Part shown: positions 42,847 to 51,065 of the stretch, one piece after another
Position numbering within the stretch: the stretch's first letter is position 1
How the letters are laid out: each line of letters opens with the position of its first letter
DNA from: Mycobacteroides sp. CBMA 271
Lineage (GTDB): Bacteria; Actinomycetota; Actinomycetes; Mycobacteriales; Mycobacteriaceae
Length of the DNA stretch: 64,000 bases
NCBI RefSeq assembly: GCF_009729205.1
Contig: NZ_VTHB01000004.1
Span: forward strand, 124,001 to 188,000
Direction of reading: 5' to 3'
The notes under the pieces: generated by a model
What the model saw: only the letters and a program-made list of their open reading frames with translations
Told to the model about the DNA's origin: nothing
Database searches by the model: none
Program-made: the position numbers and the translations under genes

Positions 42847-43880
42847 CACATGTCCTGCCCGAACTGTTCTACTGGCGCAGGGATTTCACGCGCCCGCCGC
42901 CGAAACGACTCCGCATAGACCGCCGCGCGCGCCGCCAGGATCGGATCATCGGAGATCTCAATTCCGTTGGGCAGCACCGTCGGATCGAAGTTGGTGTCCC
43001 GGATCCGTTCTTGCTCGGGCATGGTTGCGCGTCCGAGGATGATCGTCCCGACGTCGATCTGGCGGCGATCGGCCGGCCACGGCAGCGACGGGTCGTTCGT
43101 CGGGTCCTGCCCGGGGACGCCGATCTGCAGGAGCAGCCGATAGCGCAACTCGCCCCGACGCACTCGTTGAGCCAGCGCCTCGAACATCCAGTTCGGTCCA
43201 TTTTTCAGTGCTGCGGCGGCATCAGACGCATCGGGAACCACACGCCACCGCACCGGCGTCCGCGCACCGTCGGTGCCGACGAACATGAAGGTGTTGAGGC
43301 TGTTGTAGGTGGCAGTCGCGAAAGACGAGGCCTTGGGGGCGGCCTCGATCAGCGTCTGGGCGGCGGCCGTGGCCGGGTTGTCCCGCAGGAACGCGGTAGC
43401 CCGCTGTTTGTCACCCGATGTGCGCGCCGACAACAGCCCGAAGAACATCTCCGGGGTCGGCGCCATGAAGACCGGGGCGGCGGCCATCGCGGTGCGCCAC
43501 TGCTCGCCCTGTGGCAGCGAAAAATCAAGGGCCAAAGCCTGTCCCGACCCGGTGTCCGGTTGGTGCGGATTCTGGCCGCCCACCGAGAACCGTCCGACGA
43601 CGGGATGCACACCCTTGACGAACACCGACGCCGACGACACCTCGGCTCCGGCGCCATTGCTTTCGAAACGCCCCGACACCGCAAGGGCTTTGGCGTGATT
43701 GCGTCGGTACCCGACGAACGTGCCGCCGGTGGCCTCGAACAGGTCGATGAACGAGCGTCCGGTCAACCGGGACCCGACGCGGCCCTCCAGCGCCAGGAAC
43801 CCGCCGAGCCCCGTCACGGTGACGGCGCCGGCGGCGACCAGACCCAGAAACATTCGGCGGTCCAGCTTTGGGGTGACCAC
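42846..43880 (-). CDS. Tat-exported catalase-related peroxidase (SrpA-like)
   Basis: 344 residues. Twin-arginine signal at the start (DRRMFLGLVAAGAVTVTGLGG). Short catalase core: catalytic His region GYRRNHAKALAVSGRF, and the proximal haem Tyr in ARAAVYAESFRRR (RxxxY). Much shorter than true catalases, so it fits the catalase-family peroxidases that use an outside electron donor. The coupled cytochrome b561 gene downstream supplies it. GTG at 43880 with a TACGCT -10 element 6 bases upstream, so leaderless. Acts outside the membrane against peroxides. Divergent from the vanX-like gene. Confidence 0.9.
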   Translation of the reverse strand: MVTPKLDRRMFLGLVAAGAVTVTGLGGFLALEGRVGSRLTGRSFIDLFEATGGTFVGYRRNHAKALAVSGRFESNGAGAEVSSASVFVKGVHPVVGRFSVGGQNPHQPDTGSGQALALDFSLPQGEQWRTAMAAAPVFMAPTPEMFFGLLSARTSGDKQRATAFLRDNPATAAAQTLIEAAPKASSFATATYNSLNTFMFVGTDGARTPVRWRVVPDASDAAAALKNGPNWMFEALAQRVRRGELRYRLLLQIGVPGQDPTNDPSLPWPADRRQIDVGTIILGRATMPEQERIRDTNFDPTVLPNGIEISDDPILAARAAVYAESFRRRAREIPAPVEQFGQDM

Positions 43881-43886
43881 GAATCG

Positions 43887-43892
43887 AGCGTA
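43887..43892 (-). promoter_or_regulatory. -10 element for leaderless catalase-peroxidase gene
   Basis: TACGCT, 6 bases, then GTG at 43880. The divergent vanX-like gene has a weaker GACAAT 6 bases before its ATG (43919-43924). Confidence 0.45.
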
Positions 43893-43930
43893 ATACGGGA
43901 ATCTGAGAGTGCACCGGGGACAATGGGCAA

Positions 43931-44587
43931 ATGTTCAAGCGTCTCGCCCTCGTTGCCCTCGGTCTCGGGTGCGCCCTCAGCCAGTTCGCACCCGCCAGTG
44001 CGGACCCCGGGATCCCACCTGTCAGCGACGCGGCCCGGGCCGCCGGACTGCTTGACGTGCGCAGCGTCGTCCCCGACGCGGTCATCGACCTGCGGTACGC
44101 CACCACCAACAACTTCACCGGCGTGCAGCTGTACCCGGCCAATGCCCGCTGCCTGGTGCATGAGTCCATGGCGCCCGGACTCAAGACCGCCGCCGACACG
44201 CTGCGCACCAACGGTGAACGGCTGGTCTTCTGGGACTGTTACCGCCCGCACGATGTGCAGGTCCGGATGTTCCAGGTGGTGCCCAACCCCAACTGGGTCG
44301 CCAAACCCGGCCAGTACGCCCGCAGCCACGAGGCCGGACGCTCGGTGGACGTTACCCTCGCCAATGCGCAGAGCCTGGTCGATATGGGCACCGGCTTCGA
44401 CGATTTCTCGCCCCGCTCCCTGGCCTACGCCACCGACGGGGTGAGCGCTGCCCAGCAGGCCAACCGTGCCCGGCTGCGCGGCGCCATGCAGGCCGGCGGG
44501 CTGCAGGTGTATTCGGGTGAGTGGTGGCATTTTGACGGCCCCGGAGCCGGTACCGACCGCCCGATTCTGCAGGTCCCCGTCAACTGA
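43931..44587 (+). CDS. Secreted D-alanyl-D-alanine dipeptidase (VanX/DdpX family)
   Basis: 218 residues with a signal peptide (1-25, ending ASA). Zinc dipeptidase motifs all intact: Arg in DCYRPHDVQ, SHEAGRSVDVTL (His133 and Asp140 as zinc ligands), and EWWHFD (Glu197 catalytic base, His200 zinc ligand). VanX enzymes cut free D-Ala-D-Ala. With an export signal it acts outside the membrane, more likely salvaging D-Ala from peptidoglycan turnover (DdpX-like) than giving vancomycin resistance; no vanHA genes are nearby. Confidence 0.92.
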   Translation: MFKRLALVALGLGCALSQFAPASADPGIPPVSDAARAAGLLDVRSVVPDAVIDLRYATTNNFTGVQLYPANARCLVHESMAPGLKTAADTLRTNGERLVFWDCYRPHDVQVRMFQVVPNPNWVAKPGQYARSHEAGRSVDVTLANAQSLVDMGTGFDDFSPRSLAYATDGVSAAQQANRARLRGAMQAGGLQVYSGEWWHFDGPGAGTDRPILQVPVN

Positions 44588-44701
44588 CCAGACGGTTGTT
44601 CTGTTTCGCGGGAAAAATCGAGTAATCAAGTACCCAGTGCGGTAGTGGCCTATCGGAGTAACTTCCACATCGGGTTCATCGGTCCCGTTTGGGAGGTTGC
44701 C

Positions 44702-45418
44702 ATGTCTGGATCACCGACTCCCGTTGGGAGACTTCGCCGCAGCATGGTCTGTGCGGTGTTCGCCGGAGTCCTCGTGGCCGCCTGCGGCGGCGCCGGCGAA
44801 ACCGTCACTCACACGGTGACTCATACGGTCACCGACCAGACGACGGTCACTCGGGATGGCGGCTCCCACGGGAGTACCGGCGGCGACGATTCGTCCTCGC
44901 CGGCGAAGACGCCCAAGGACGACGGACTTGCGTGGGTGCCCTACGGGCCCAAGGACCCTGCCTTCCCGACACCGGGCTGGGACGTTTACGTCTATTTCGT
45001 CAAGCACGACTGCGAGAGCCTGAAGAACGTCCAGAAACCCGAGGGCAAGCTCTACGACGCCGCGCTGGCCGCATGCCGTGCCGCGGTGAATGGCGAACAG
45101 TCCCAATGGGATGTGGCGGCCACAGCCTTCGCGGCGCGCGGCGCGGGCACCGAGATCGGCCCGGTGCAGTGCGTCGACGACACCATCGCCGCCATGGTCA
45201 CAAAACTCCTGGCCTGGCATGACGAACACCCGGGTAGCCAGCCTGAATTGTCCTTCCCGCAGACCGGCGGCCGAACCGCATGCTCGCGTGATAACAACAG
45301 CTTCGTGCCGCCGGACGAGACCGATTCCACAACAACGAGTTCGACCACGTCGAGCACTGTCACGACGACCTCGTCCACAACGACAACGACAACGACAACT
45401 AGTCCGACCACCCGCTGA
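44702..45418 (+). CDS. Lipoprotein with Thr/Ser-rich tail
   Basis: 238 residues. Lipobox VLVAAC (Cys about residue 28) after a hydrophobic core. A THTVTHTVTDQTTVT repeat follows, then a globular part (about 75-200) with four Cys in HDCESLKN, LAACRAAV, VQCVDD and RTACSRD, probably two disulphides. The C-terminus (about 210-238) is nearly pure Thr/Ser, encoded by an ACG/ACA repeat tract, a likely wall-spanning or O-mannosylated tail. ATG at 44702 with GGGAGG 5 bases upstream. No known family. The stop is one base from the convergent gene. Confidence 0.75.
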   Translation: MSGSPTPVGRLRRSMVCAVFAGVLVAACGGAGETVTHTVTHTVTDQTTVTRDGGSHGSTGGDDSSSPAKTPKDDGLAWVPYGPKDPAFPTPGWDVYVYFVKHDCESLKNVQKPEGKLYDAALAACRAAVNGEQSQWDVAATAFAARGAGTEIGPVQCVDDTIAAMVTKLLAWHDEHPGSQPELSFPQTGGRTACSRDNNSFVPPDETDSTTTSSTTSSTVTTTSSTTTTTTTTSPTTR

Positions 45419-45419
45419 G

Positions 45420-46370
45420 TCAGTGGGAGAACTGCCAGTGCACCGACTGGTCCTCCTCCAGCACGATGATGCTGCCTTCCTCGATGGTCCACCCCTCGGT
45501 CATCAGGAACAGTCGGCCGCCGGATTCGGCGAGTAGCCGTAACCCCGTGGTGCGGTACAGCGTTTTGGGCCCGGTGGTGATCTCCTCGGTCCGCACCACG
45601 GGTGAGTGGATACCCAGCGGGCTCTCGCTGATCGCCATCGCGCGGGGCAGCGTCCACACCGATTCTTCGTAGCGCTGCGCATACCCCCGCCCGACAATAT
45701 CTGCATAGCCTTGCACCGCCCAGAACACCGCTGCCGCGATCACGATGCCGATGAGCACGGCCTCGAGCACATCTTGTGGGCGAGCAATGACATTGCGCGG
45801 CTGGGTGCGCTCCTGTCCTTGGCGGCTCAGGTGCTGGCCGTACACCGCCACCGCTGTGCCGATCGCGATCATCAGCGGCCACACCACCGTCCCTGGTTCC
45901 CAGCGGCGAGTCATCGAGGGCAGGACCACGCCGAGTATCGCGATGCCCAGCCCGCCGAACATCGCGGCCCGGCAGATCACACGTACGGTTCCGGTTGTAC
46001 CGTCTCGGGCGATCATGTCGCTCAATTGGCGATGCGCTGCCAGCCAAGCGATTCCGATGATCGCGGTGGTCAGTATCGGTAGATACAGGGTGCTGATGCT
46101 GCGCAGCACATAGTCCTGGGTGCTGAAGCGGAACAGGCTCACCTCGATACCCATCCACCGCGACTGGGCGTCACTGCGCGCCCACCCGAAGTACAGCAGC
46201 AGGGCGGTGATCATGGTCAACGGTGTTCCCACCGTGGTGATCACGGCGATGACGGGGCGAAGGACCGATACCGGATCTGATGAGTCGGCGACAGCCGCAG
46301 GAGCGTCGTCATCACCCGGCGCGTCGGCTGGCTGACGCGCTGACTCCTCCGACGTTGCTCCGGCCGGCAT
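45420..46370 (-). CDS. Hypothetical four- or five-helix membrane protein
   Basis: 316 residues. Acidic N-terminus (about 1-30), hydrophobic segments near 38-62, 92-112, 130-150, 160-180 and 205-225, then a soluble C-terminal domain (about 230-316: RYEESVWTLPRAMAISES, LLAESGGRLFLMTEGWTIEEGSI). No family recognised. The ATG at 46370 has TAGCAT 6 bases upstream, so it is probably leaderless. Divergent from the ABC-F gene. Confidence 0.75.
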   Translation of the reverse strand: MPAGATSEESARQPADAPGDDDAPAAVADSSDPVSVLRPVIAVITTVGTPLTMITALLLYFGWARSDAQSRWMGIEVSLFRFSTQDYVLRSISTLYLPILTTAIIGIAWLAAHRQLSDMIARDGTTGTVRVICRAAMFGGLGIAILGVVLPSMTRRWEPGTVVWPLMIAIGTAVAVYGQHLSRQGQERTQPRNVIARPQDVLEAVLIGIVIAAAVFWAVQGYADIVGRGYAQRYEESVWTLPRAMAISESPLGIHSPVVRTEEITTGPKTLYRTTGLRLLAESGGRLFLMTEGWTIEEGSIIVLEEDQSVHWQFSH

Positions 46371-46376
46371 GGCAGC

Positions 46377-46382
46377 ATGCTA
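46377..46382 (-). promoter_or_regulatory. -10 element for leaderless membrane protein gene
   Basis: TAGCAT followed by 6 bases and ATG at 46370. Confidence 0.45.
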
Positions 46383-46408
46383 CGCGCGAGGGCCCTGACC
46401 TGCGAGGG

Positions 46409-46445
46409 AAATTCGCTTGCCGCTCAGGGCGGTCGCTCCTAGTGT
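46409..46445 (+). promoter_or_regulatory. ABC-F promoter with AT-rich upstream element (WhiB7-type candidate)
   Basis: -35 TTGCCG (46417-46422), 17-base spacer, -10 TAGTGT (46440-46445). AAATT lies 3 bases upstream of the -35, the placement of the short AT-rich element known at WhiB7-controlled promoters of mycobacterial drug-resistance genes. WhiB7 control is inference. Confidence 0.5.
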
Positions 46446-46479
46446 GGTTGATGTTCTTGTTCCCGGCGAAAGGTACGAC

Positions 46480-46491
46480 ATGGAGCTGTGA
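46480..46491 (+). CDS. Three-codon leader ORF (Met-Glu-Leu) upstream of ABC-F gene
   Basis: ATG GAG CTG TGA, with GAAAGG 6 bases before the ATG. The identical GAAAGG serves the ABC-F gene 49 bases on. The stop codon falls inside the 5' arm of the next hairpin, so a ribosome finishing or stalling here would cover that arm. Confidence 0.45.
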   Translation: MEL

Positions 46492-46514
46492 GGTTTGGTC
46501 TCCACACACCTCAC
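46488..46514 (+). promoter_or_regulatory. Leader hairpin, possible attenuator of ABC-F gene
   Basis: GTGAGGT (46488-46494) pairs perfectly with ACCTCAC (46508-46514), with an inner TGG/CCA. It starts in the leader ORF and ends 3 bases before the ABC-F ribosome site (46517-46522). Confidence 0.5.
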
Positions 46515-46529
46515 TCGAAAGGCTCCCTT

Positions 46530-48116
46530 ATGTCTGCCGTCATATCCTCGTCAGCTCTTACGTACATCCACCCCGACGGGGCCATCGCCCTCGATGGGAT
46601 CGACATGCTGGTCCCGGCGGGCCGCTCTGGTTTCGTGGGCGTCAACGGATCCGGTAAGTCCACACTCCTGCGGCTCATTGCGGGGGAGCTGCAGCCGACG
46701 TCGGGAACCGTTCATGCCGGCGGTCACATCGGTTATCTACCACAGGATCTCACCATCCGCGCCGACGAATCGGTACCCGAACTACTGGGACTCGCACCGG
46801 TCTTGACGGCGATCGAGGCCATCGAGAACGGCTCCACCGATCAGGTCCACTTCGAGACCATCGGTGACGACTGGGATCTTGCCGACCGGGTTGCCGCCGA
46901 ACTGGAACGTCTCGGGCTGCCGAAGACGGTGTTGGACCGCACCCTTGGTGAGCTCTCTGGCGGCGAGGTGATCCGGCTCGGCATCGCCCGGCTGCTGCTG
47001 CGCCGCCCGGATATCCTGCTGCTCGACGAGCCCACTAACAACCTCGACGGCGAATCCCGCACGCATCTATACGATCTCGTCGAGACCTGGCCACGCACCC
47101 TGCTGGTGATCAGCCATGACAGGGAGCTGCTGGAACGTGTCGAACGGATCGGTGACCTGCGCGACGGCTCCGTCACCTGGTACGGCGGCGGCTACAGCGC
47201 TTACGCTGACCAGATAGCTGCCGAGCAGGAGGCTGCCGCGCAAGCGATTTCGACGGCCAAGGCCGGGGTGCGCCGCGAACGTCGCGACCTGGCCGAGGCT
47301 GAGCGGGTGATCGCGCAGCGCAAGCGTTACGGCGCCAAGATGCAGGCCAACAAGCGCGAACCCAAAATCGTGATGGGGCTTCGTAAACGCGCCGCACAGG
47401 AGTCGGCCGCCGCGCTCACACGCACCCAAACCGACCGGCTGGACAAGGCGCGCGATCAGCTCGACGAGGCCCAGACCCGGTTGCGGTCCGACCGCACCAT
47501 CCGCATCGACCTGCCGGGTACCGAGGTGCCGACCGGACGCGTCGTGCTCACCGCGGAGAACCTGGTGCTGCGTCACGGCATCGCCGCGACCCTGGAACTT
47601 CATGGGCCGAGGCGGGTTGGGCTCACCGGCCCCAACGGATCCGGCAAGACGACGCTGCTGCACACCATCGCCGGACGCATCGAACCGGCCGAAGGCGTTG
47701 TTGCCGTGCATGTTCCACTGGGGCTCCTGCCGCAGCGGCTCGACCTGCTGGACGACGATCTCAGCGTCACCGACAACATCGCCATGCGGGCGCCGCATGC
47801 GGATATCAACACCATCCGGGCCCGTCTGGCCCGATTCCTCTTCCGTGGTGGTGCCGCCGACCGCCTGGTAGGTGCGCTATCCGGCGGAGAACGGTTCCGT
47901 GCCACGCTGGCCGCGGTGCTACTGGCCGACCCGGCACCGCAACTGTTGCTGCTCGACGAGCCGACCAACAACCTGGACTTCGCGTCGTATGACGCGCTGG
48001 TCTCGGCGTTGGCCGACTATCGAGGTGCGCTTGTTGTTGCCAGCCATGATCTGGGCTTCCTTGACGATATCGGGGCCGAACAGCGGGACTGGCGGGCCGA
48101 GCCCCAAATCGGGTAG
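46530..48116 (+). CDS. ABC-F ATPase (ribosome-protection / translation factor type)
   Basis: 528 residues, two fused ATPase domains, no membrane part. Domain 1: Walker [10 protein letters not shown] (37-45), signature [16 protein letters not shown], Walker [16 protein letters not shown]. Domain 2: [42 protein letters not shown]. The helical linker between them (about 230-320, rich in Ala, Arg and Lys) is the part that reaches into the ribosome in this family. Similar in size to M. tuberculosis Rv1473. Likely dislodges a ribosome-targeting antibiotic or aids stalled ribosomes. ATG at 46530 with GAAAGG 7 bases upstream; leader ORF and hairpin suggest induction by translation inhibitors. Confidence 0.9.
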   Translation: MSAVISSSALTYIHPDGAIALDGIDMLVPAGRSGFVGVNGSGKSTLLRLIAGELQPTSGTVHAGGHIGYLPQDLTIRADESVPELLGLAPVLTAIEAIENGSTDQVHFETIGDDWDLADRVAAELERLGLPKTVLDRTLGELSGGEVIRLGIARLLLRRPDILLLDEPTNNLDGESRTHLYDLVETWPRTLLVISHDRELLERVERIGDLRDGSVTWYGGGYSAYADQIAAEQEAAAQAISTAKAGVRRERRDLAEAERVIAQRKRYGAKMQANKREPKIVMGLRKRAAQESAAALTRTQTDRLDKARDQLDEAQTRLRSDRTIRIDLPGTEVPTGRVVLTAENLVLRHGIAATLELHGPRRVGLTGPNGSGKTTLLHTIAGRIEPAEGVVAVHVPLGLLPQRLDLLDDDLSVTDNIAMRAPHADINTIRARLARFLFRGGAADRLVGALSGGERFRATLAAVLLADPAPQLLLLDEPTNNLDFASYDALVSALADYRGALVVASHDLGFLDDIGAEQRDWRAEPQIG

Positions 48117-48209
48117 TGCAGTACGCGCGTCGTCGCCGCCCCGCATTCGCACACTGAGCACGTCATGTCCAAGGACCGTGAACACGCGGCCGTGTCAAGG
48201 AGACTCACT

Positions 48210-49244
48210 ATGTGTTTCATTATTCCCCAAGATGTCCTGCTGCGATTGGCCGACGATGACAGTGTCGCCGACGACTCGCGACTAGCCCTGGCGGCTACGG
48301 CCGCCTCCGAAACGGCCTGGCGCACATTGCGCGACGCGCACACCGAGGCTACCCAGGCCCGGTTGCTGGCCCGCGCCGATGCATTCGCCGATGTAGCCAA
48401 GGCGCTGGCCAAGGCCCCCGGCACGCCGGTGTTCGACTGCAAGCAAACTACCTCGCTGCCCGGTGTCGCGGTCCCGAATCCGGGCACCTCCACCGATTCC
48501 TCCGCCAAGCAGGCGTTCACCGAAACCGCAGCGGTTGCAAGGTTTTACAAGGAATGCTTCGGACGTAACTCCGTCGACGACGAAGGCATGACCTTGGTGT
48601 CCTCCGTGCACTACAGCGTGAGCTACTCCAACGCGTTCTGGAACGGCTCCCAGATGACGTACGGCGACGGTGACGGCGAGATCTTCGTCGACTTCACCGC
48701 GTCCAACGATGTGATCGGCCATGAGCTGACGCACGGTGTCACGCAGTACACGGCGGGCCTGCTCTACAAGAACGAGGCGGGCGGGCTCAACGAGAGCATG
48801 TCGGATGTGTTCGGATCGATGTTCCGGCAATGGAGCGCCGGCCAGACTGTGGATCAAGCGGATTGGCTGATCGGCAAGGACATCATGGGTCCGCGTGCGA
48901 TCAGCAAAGGCTTCACCTGCCTGCGCGATATGGCCGATCCAGGTGCCCGGCACTGCCTCTCGCCGCAGCCTTCCCACTACCGCGACTACGTACCCGGCAG
49001 TGACCCGCATGAGAGCAGCGGTATCCCCAACTACGCGTTCTACCTCGCGGCGACCAAGCACGGTTCGTACTCGTGGCAGGGTGTGGGAACGGTCTGGTAC
49101 GAGGCGTTGACCAGCCCGAAGGCCCGTCCGAACATGAAGATGAAGGCTTTCGCTAACCTGACTCGGGAGATCTCCGCGACCAGCGCAATCGCCGAATCGG
49201 TGCACAAGGCAATTGACGACGCGTGGACCACGGTCGGGCTGTAG
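48210..49244 (+). CDS. Protealysin-like M4 metalloprotease (first copy)
   Basis: 344 residues, thermolysin fold, no signal peptide. It begins MCFIIPQDVLLRLADD: the Cys-x-IIP opening of the short protealysin-type propeptide, whose Cys blocks the zinc. Catalytic zinc motif HELTH (His171, Glu172, His175), third ligand Glu in NEAGGLNESMSDVFG, and the later His in SDPHESSGIPNYAFYLA. Protealysin-like enzymes are made as short precursors and may act inside cells or be delivered to targets. The ATG at 48210 has AAGGAG 8 bases upstream. Followed by the emfourin-like gene and a second protease copy. Confidence 0.92.
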   Translation: MCFIIPQDVLLRLADDDSVADDSRLALAATAASETAWRTLRDAHTEATQARLLARADAFADVAKALAKAPGTPVFDCKQTTSLPGVAVPNPGTSTDSSAKQAFTETAAVARFYKECFGRNSVDDEGMTLVSSVHYSVSYSNAFWNGSQMTYGDGDGEIFVDFTASNDVIGHELTHGVTQYTAGLLYKNEAGGLNESMSDVFGSMFRQWSAGQTVDQADWLIGKDIMGPRAISKGFTCLRDMADPGARHCLSPQPSHYRDYVPGSDPHESSGIPNYAFYLAATKHGSYSWQGVGTVWYEALTSPKARPNMKMKAFANLTREISATSAIAESVHKAIDDAWTTVGL

Positions 49245-49254
49245 CGTCGGCGTC

Positions 49255-49518
49255 ATGGTGGAGTACCTCATCGACAGAAGGGGCGGATTCACCGGGCTTC
49301 CGGCCAGCGGCACGGCTACCGATCAGAGTCTTGACCCCGAGGCTCGGCGTGCACTGGACGGATTGTTGGACAACCCCGGGTCGCTTCCGAGCGACCCGGG
49401 CGCCGACCGCTTCACCTACACGGTGACCCGGGTCAGCGGGTCTGACCGGAAAACCCGGAACATTCCGGAGAGTCTGTTGCCCGACGCCGTCCGGCAAGTC
49501 GTCAAAGAACAGATCTGA
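49255..49518 (+). CDS. Emfourin-like M4 protease inhibitor
   Basis: 87 residues. MVEYLIDRRGGFTGL, then LDPEARRALDGLL, then GADRFTYTVTRVSG and a C-terminal LLPDAVRQVVKEQ. This beta-strand, Leu-rich helix, beta-strand layout (RSGGFAG... GADxFxYxI) resembles emfourin, the protein inhibitor encoded beside protealysin in Serratia. It starts 11 bases after the first protease stop, so it is surely co-transcribed, and lies before the second copy. It would keep the cytoplasmic proteases inactive. Assignment from pattern plus context. Confidence 0.75.
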   Translation: MVEYLIDRRGGFTGLPASGTATDQSLDPEARRALDGLLDNPGSLPSDPGADRFTYTVTRVSGSDRKTRNIPESLLPDAVRQVVKEQI

Positions 49519-49645
49519 GGACGGCTCCGACCTGACAATCACCGGTCATGCGCTGAGCGCGCATGCGCACTGGCGGGTAGGGTCGGTTGGCACATTGATC
49601 GTGCGGGTTTCCCGCGAATAGATATATGTGTCAAGGAGACTCGTC

Positions 49646-50689
49646 ATGTGTCAGCGTTTCATCATCCCTCCGGCCGTGTTATCGCGATTGGCCGAGGATG
49701 ACGACATCGCCGAAGACTCGCGAGCCGCACTCTCGGCCACCGCGGCCTGCGAGTCGTCCTGGCGCACCTTGCGGGATGCACACACGCAAGCCACCCAGGC
49801 TGCCCTGGTGACACGTGGTGCCGTTCTCAGCACCGCCGTCATCGCCGCCTTGGCCACGGTCCCCGAAACACCCGTGTTCGACTGTCGGCAGACCACCTCA
49901 CTGCCGGGCGTGGTCGTAGCCGACCCGGCCACCTCCAAGGACGCCAGCGCTCAGCGGGCCTTCACCGAAACGGCGGCGGTGGTGCGGTTCTACCGGGAAT
50001 GCTTCGGACGCAACTCGGTTGACGACGCGGGTATGACGCTGATCTCGTCCATCCATTACGGCGTCAAGTACACCAATGCCTTCTGGAACGGTTCGCAGAT
50101 GGCCTACGGGGATGGCGACGGCAAGATCTTCCTCGACTTCACCAAGTCGAACGATGTGATTGGCCACGAATTGACACACGGGGTCACACAATTCACCGCG
50201 GGCCTGACCTATGAGAACGAGGCAGGGGCATTGAACGAGAGCGTGTCCGACGTCTTCGGTTCGATGTTCCGGCAATGGCAGGCACAGCAGACCGCGGACA
50301 AGGCCGATTGGTTGATCGGTAAGGACATCCTGGGGCCGCGCGCTCTCGACAAGGGATACACCTGCCTGCGGGATCTCGCCGATCCCGGTGCCGGTCACTG
50401 CCTCTCGCCGCAACCGGCCCACTATCGCGACTATGTATCCGGCAGTGACCCGCACGATGGCAGCGGCATCCCCAACCACGCCTTCTACCTCGCGTCGACC
50501 AAGCATGGCTCTCATTCCTGGGAGGCCGTGGGCAGCGTCTGGTATGAGGCACTTACCAGTCCGAAGGCGCGTAAGAACATGACGTTCAAGGCCTTCGCCA
50601 AACTGACCCGGCAGCTCGCGGCCGACCGTGCCGGAGGCGACTCGCCCAAAGCGGCTATTGACGAGGCCTGGACAGAGGTAGGGCTCTAG
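49646..50689 (+). CDS. Protealysin-like M4 metalloprotease (second copy)
   Basis: 347 residues, a close paralogue of the protease at 48210 over its whole length; even the ribosome-site region (GTCAAGGAGACTC) is shared, so a tandem duplication is likely. Opens MCQRFIIPPAVLSRLAEDD, with the full IIPP propeptide motif. HELTH zinc motif (His174, Glu175, His178), third ligand in NEAGALNESVSDVFG, later His in SDPHDGSGIPNHAFYLA. The ATG at 49646 has AAGGAG 8 bases upstream. Lacks its own adjacent downstream inhibitor gene. The stop is 2 bases from that of the convergent secreted protein. Confidence 0.92.
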   Translation: MCQRFIIPPAVLSRLAEDDDIAEDSRAALSATAACESSWRTLRDAHTQATQAALVTRGAVLSTAVIAALATVPETPVFDCRQTTSLPGVVVADPATSKDASAQRAFTETAAVVRFYRECFGRNSVDDAGMTLISSIHYGVKYTNAFWNGSQMAYGDGDGKIFLDFTKSNDVIGHELTHGVTQFTAGLTYENEAGALNESVSDVFGSMFRQWQAQQTADKADWLIGKDILGPRALDKGYTCLRDLADPGAGHCLSPQPAHYRDYVSGSDPHDGSGIPNHAFYLASTKHGSHSWEAVGSVWYEALTSPKARKNMTFKAFAKLTRQLAADRAGGDSPKAAIDEAWTEVGL

Positions 50690-50691
50690 GC

Positions 50692-50991
50692 CTAGTCGCC
50701 GACGTCCCAGTAGTTGGGGCAAGACACGTCGACGTACACCGTCGTGTTGGCCTTGACCTGGGTGCCGGAACGGTCGGGGTTGTTGATTCCGTTGACGGTG
50801 CACAGTTCCAGCGGGGTCAGGGTGTTGCCGTTGACCCAGTTGATCTGGACCTCGTACCCCTGGCTTTCCAGTTCCGAGATGGTTTCGCTGGCCGAGCCGG
50901 ATCCGGCCACCGGCCAGCTGGGGTCCGCGACGGCGATTGGCGCAAGTGACAGCGCCATCACCAACGCTGCGAGCAGTGCTGCGAGCCTCAT
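50692..50991 (-). CDS. Small secreted protein with PASTA-like fold
   Basis: 99 residues. Signal peptide (1-26, ending AVA-DPSW). The mature part has SETISELESQGYEVQINWVNG, a helix-strand pattern like a PASTA or SH3-like repeat, and two Cys (ELCTV, DVSCPN) likely paired. Resembles small exported mycobacterial proteins of unknown function. ATG at 50991 has GGAGG 6 bases upstream, so the frame open to 51045 is not used. Divergent from the acyl-CoA dehydrogenase. Confidence 0.75.
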   Translation of the reverse strand: MRLAALLAALVMALSLAPIAVADPSWPVAGSGSASETISELESQGYEVQINWVNGNTLTPLELCTVNGINNPDRSGTQVKANTTVYVDVSCPNYWDVGD

Positions 50992-51065
50992 GGGAAACCT
51001 CCTCCACCATGTTAGCTCGCTCGGCTGAGGCAAGATGGGACTCACATCCCATGAAAGAGAGACCG

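Noticed and set aside
42795..44444. 549-codon open frame running through the catalase, b561 and vanX region
   Set aside because: Arg/Pro/Gly-rich product crossing three well supported genes in both orientations; a shadow.
43931..44587. Vancomycin-resistance role for the VanX-like gene
   Set aside because: No vanH/vanA-type genes nearby and the protein has an export signal; peptidoglycan turnover is more likely.
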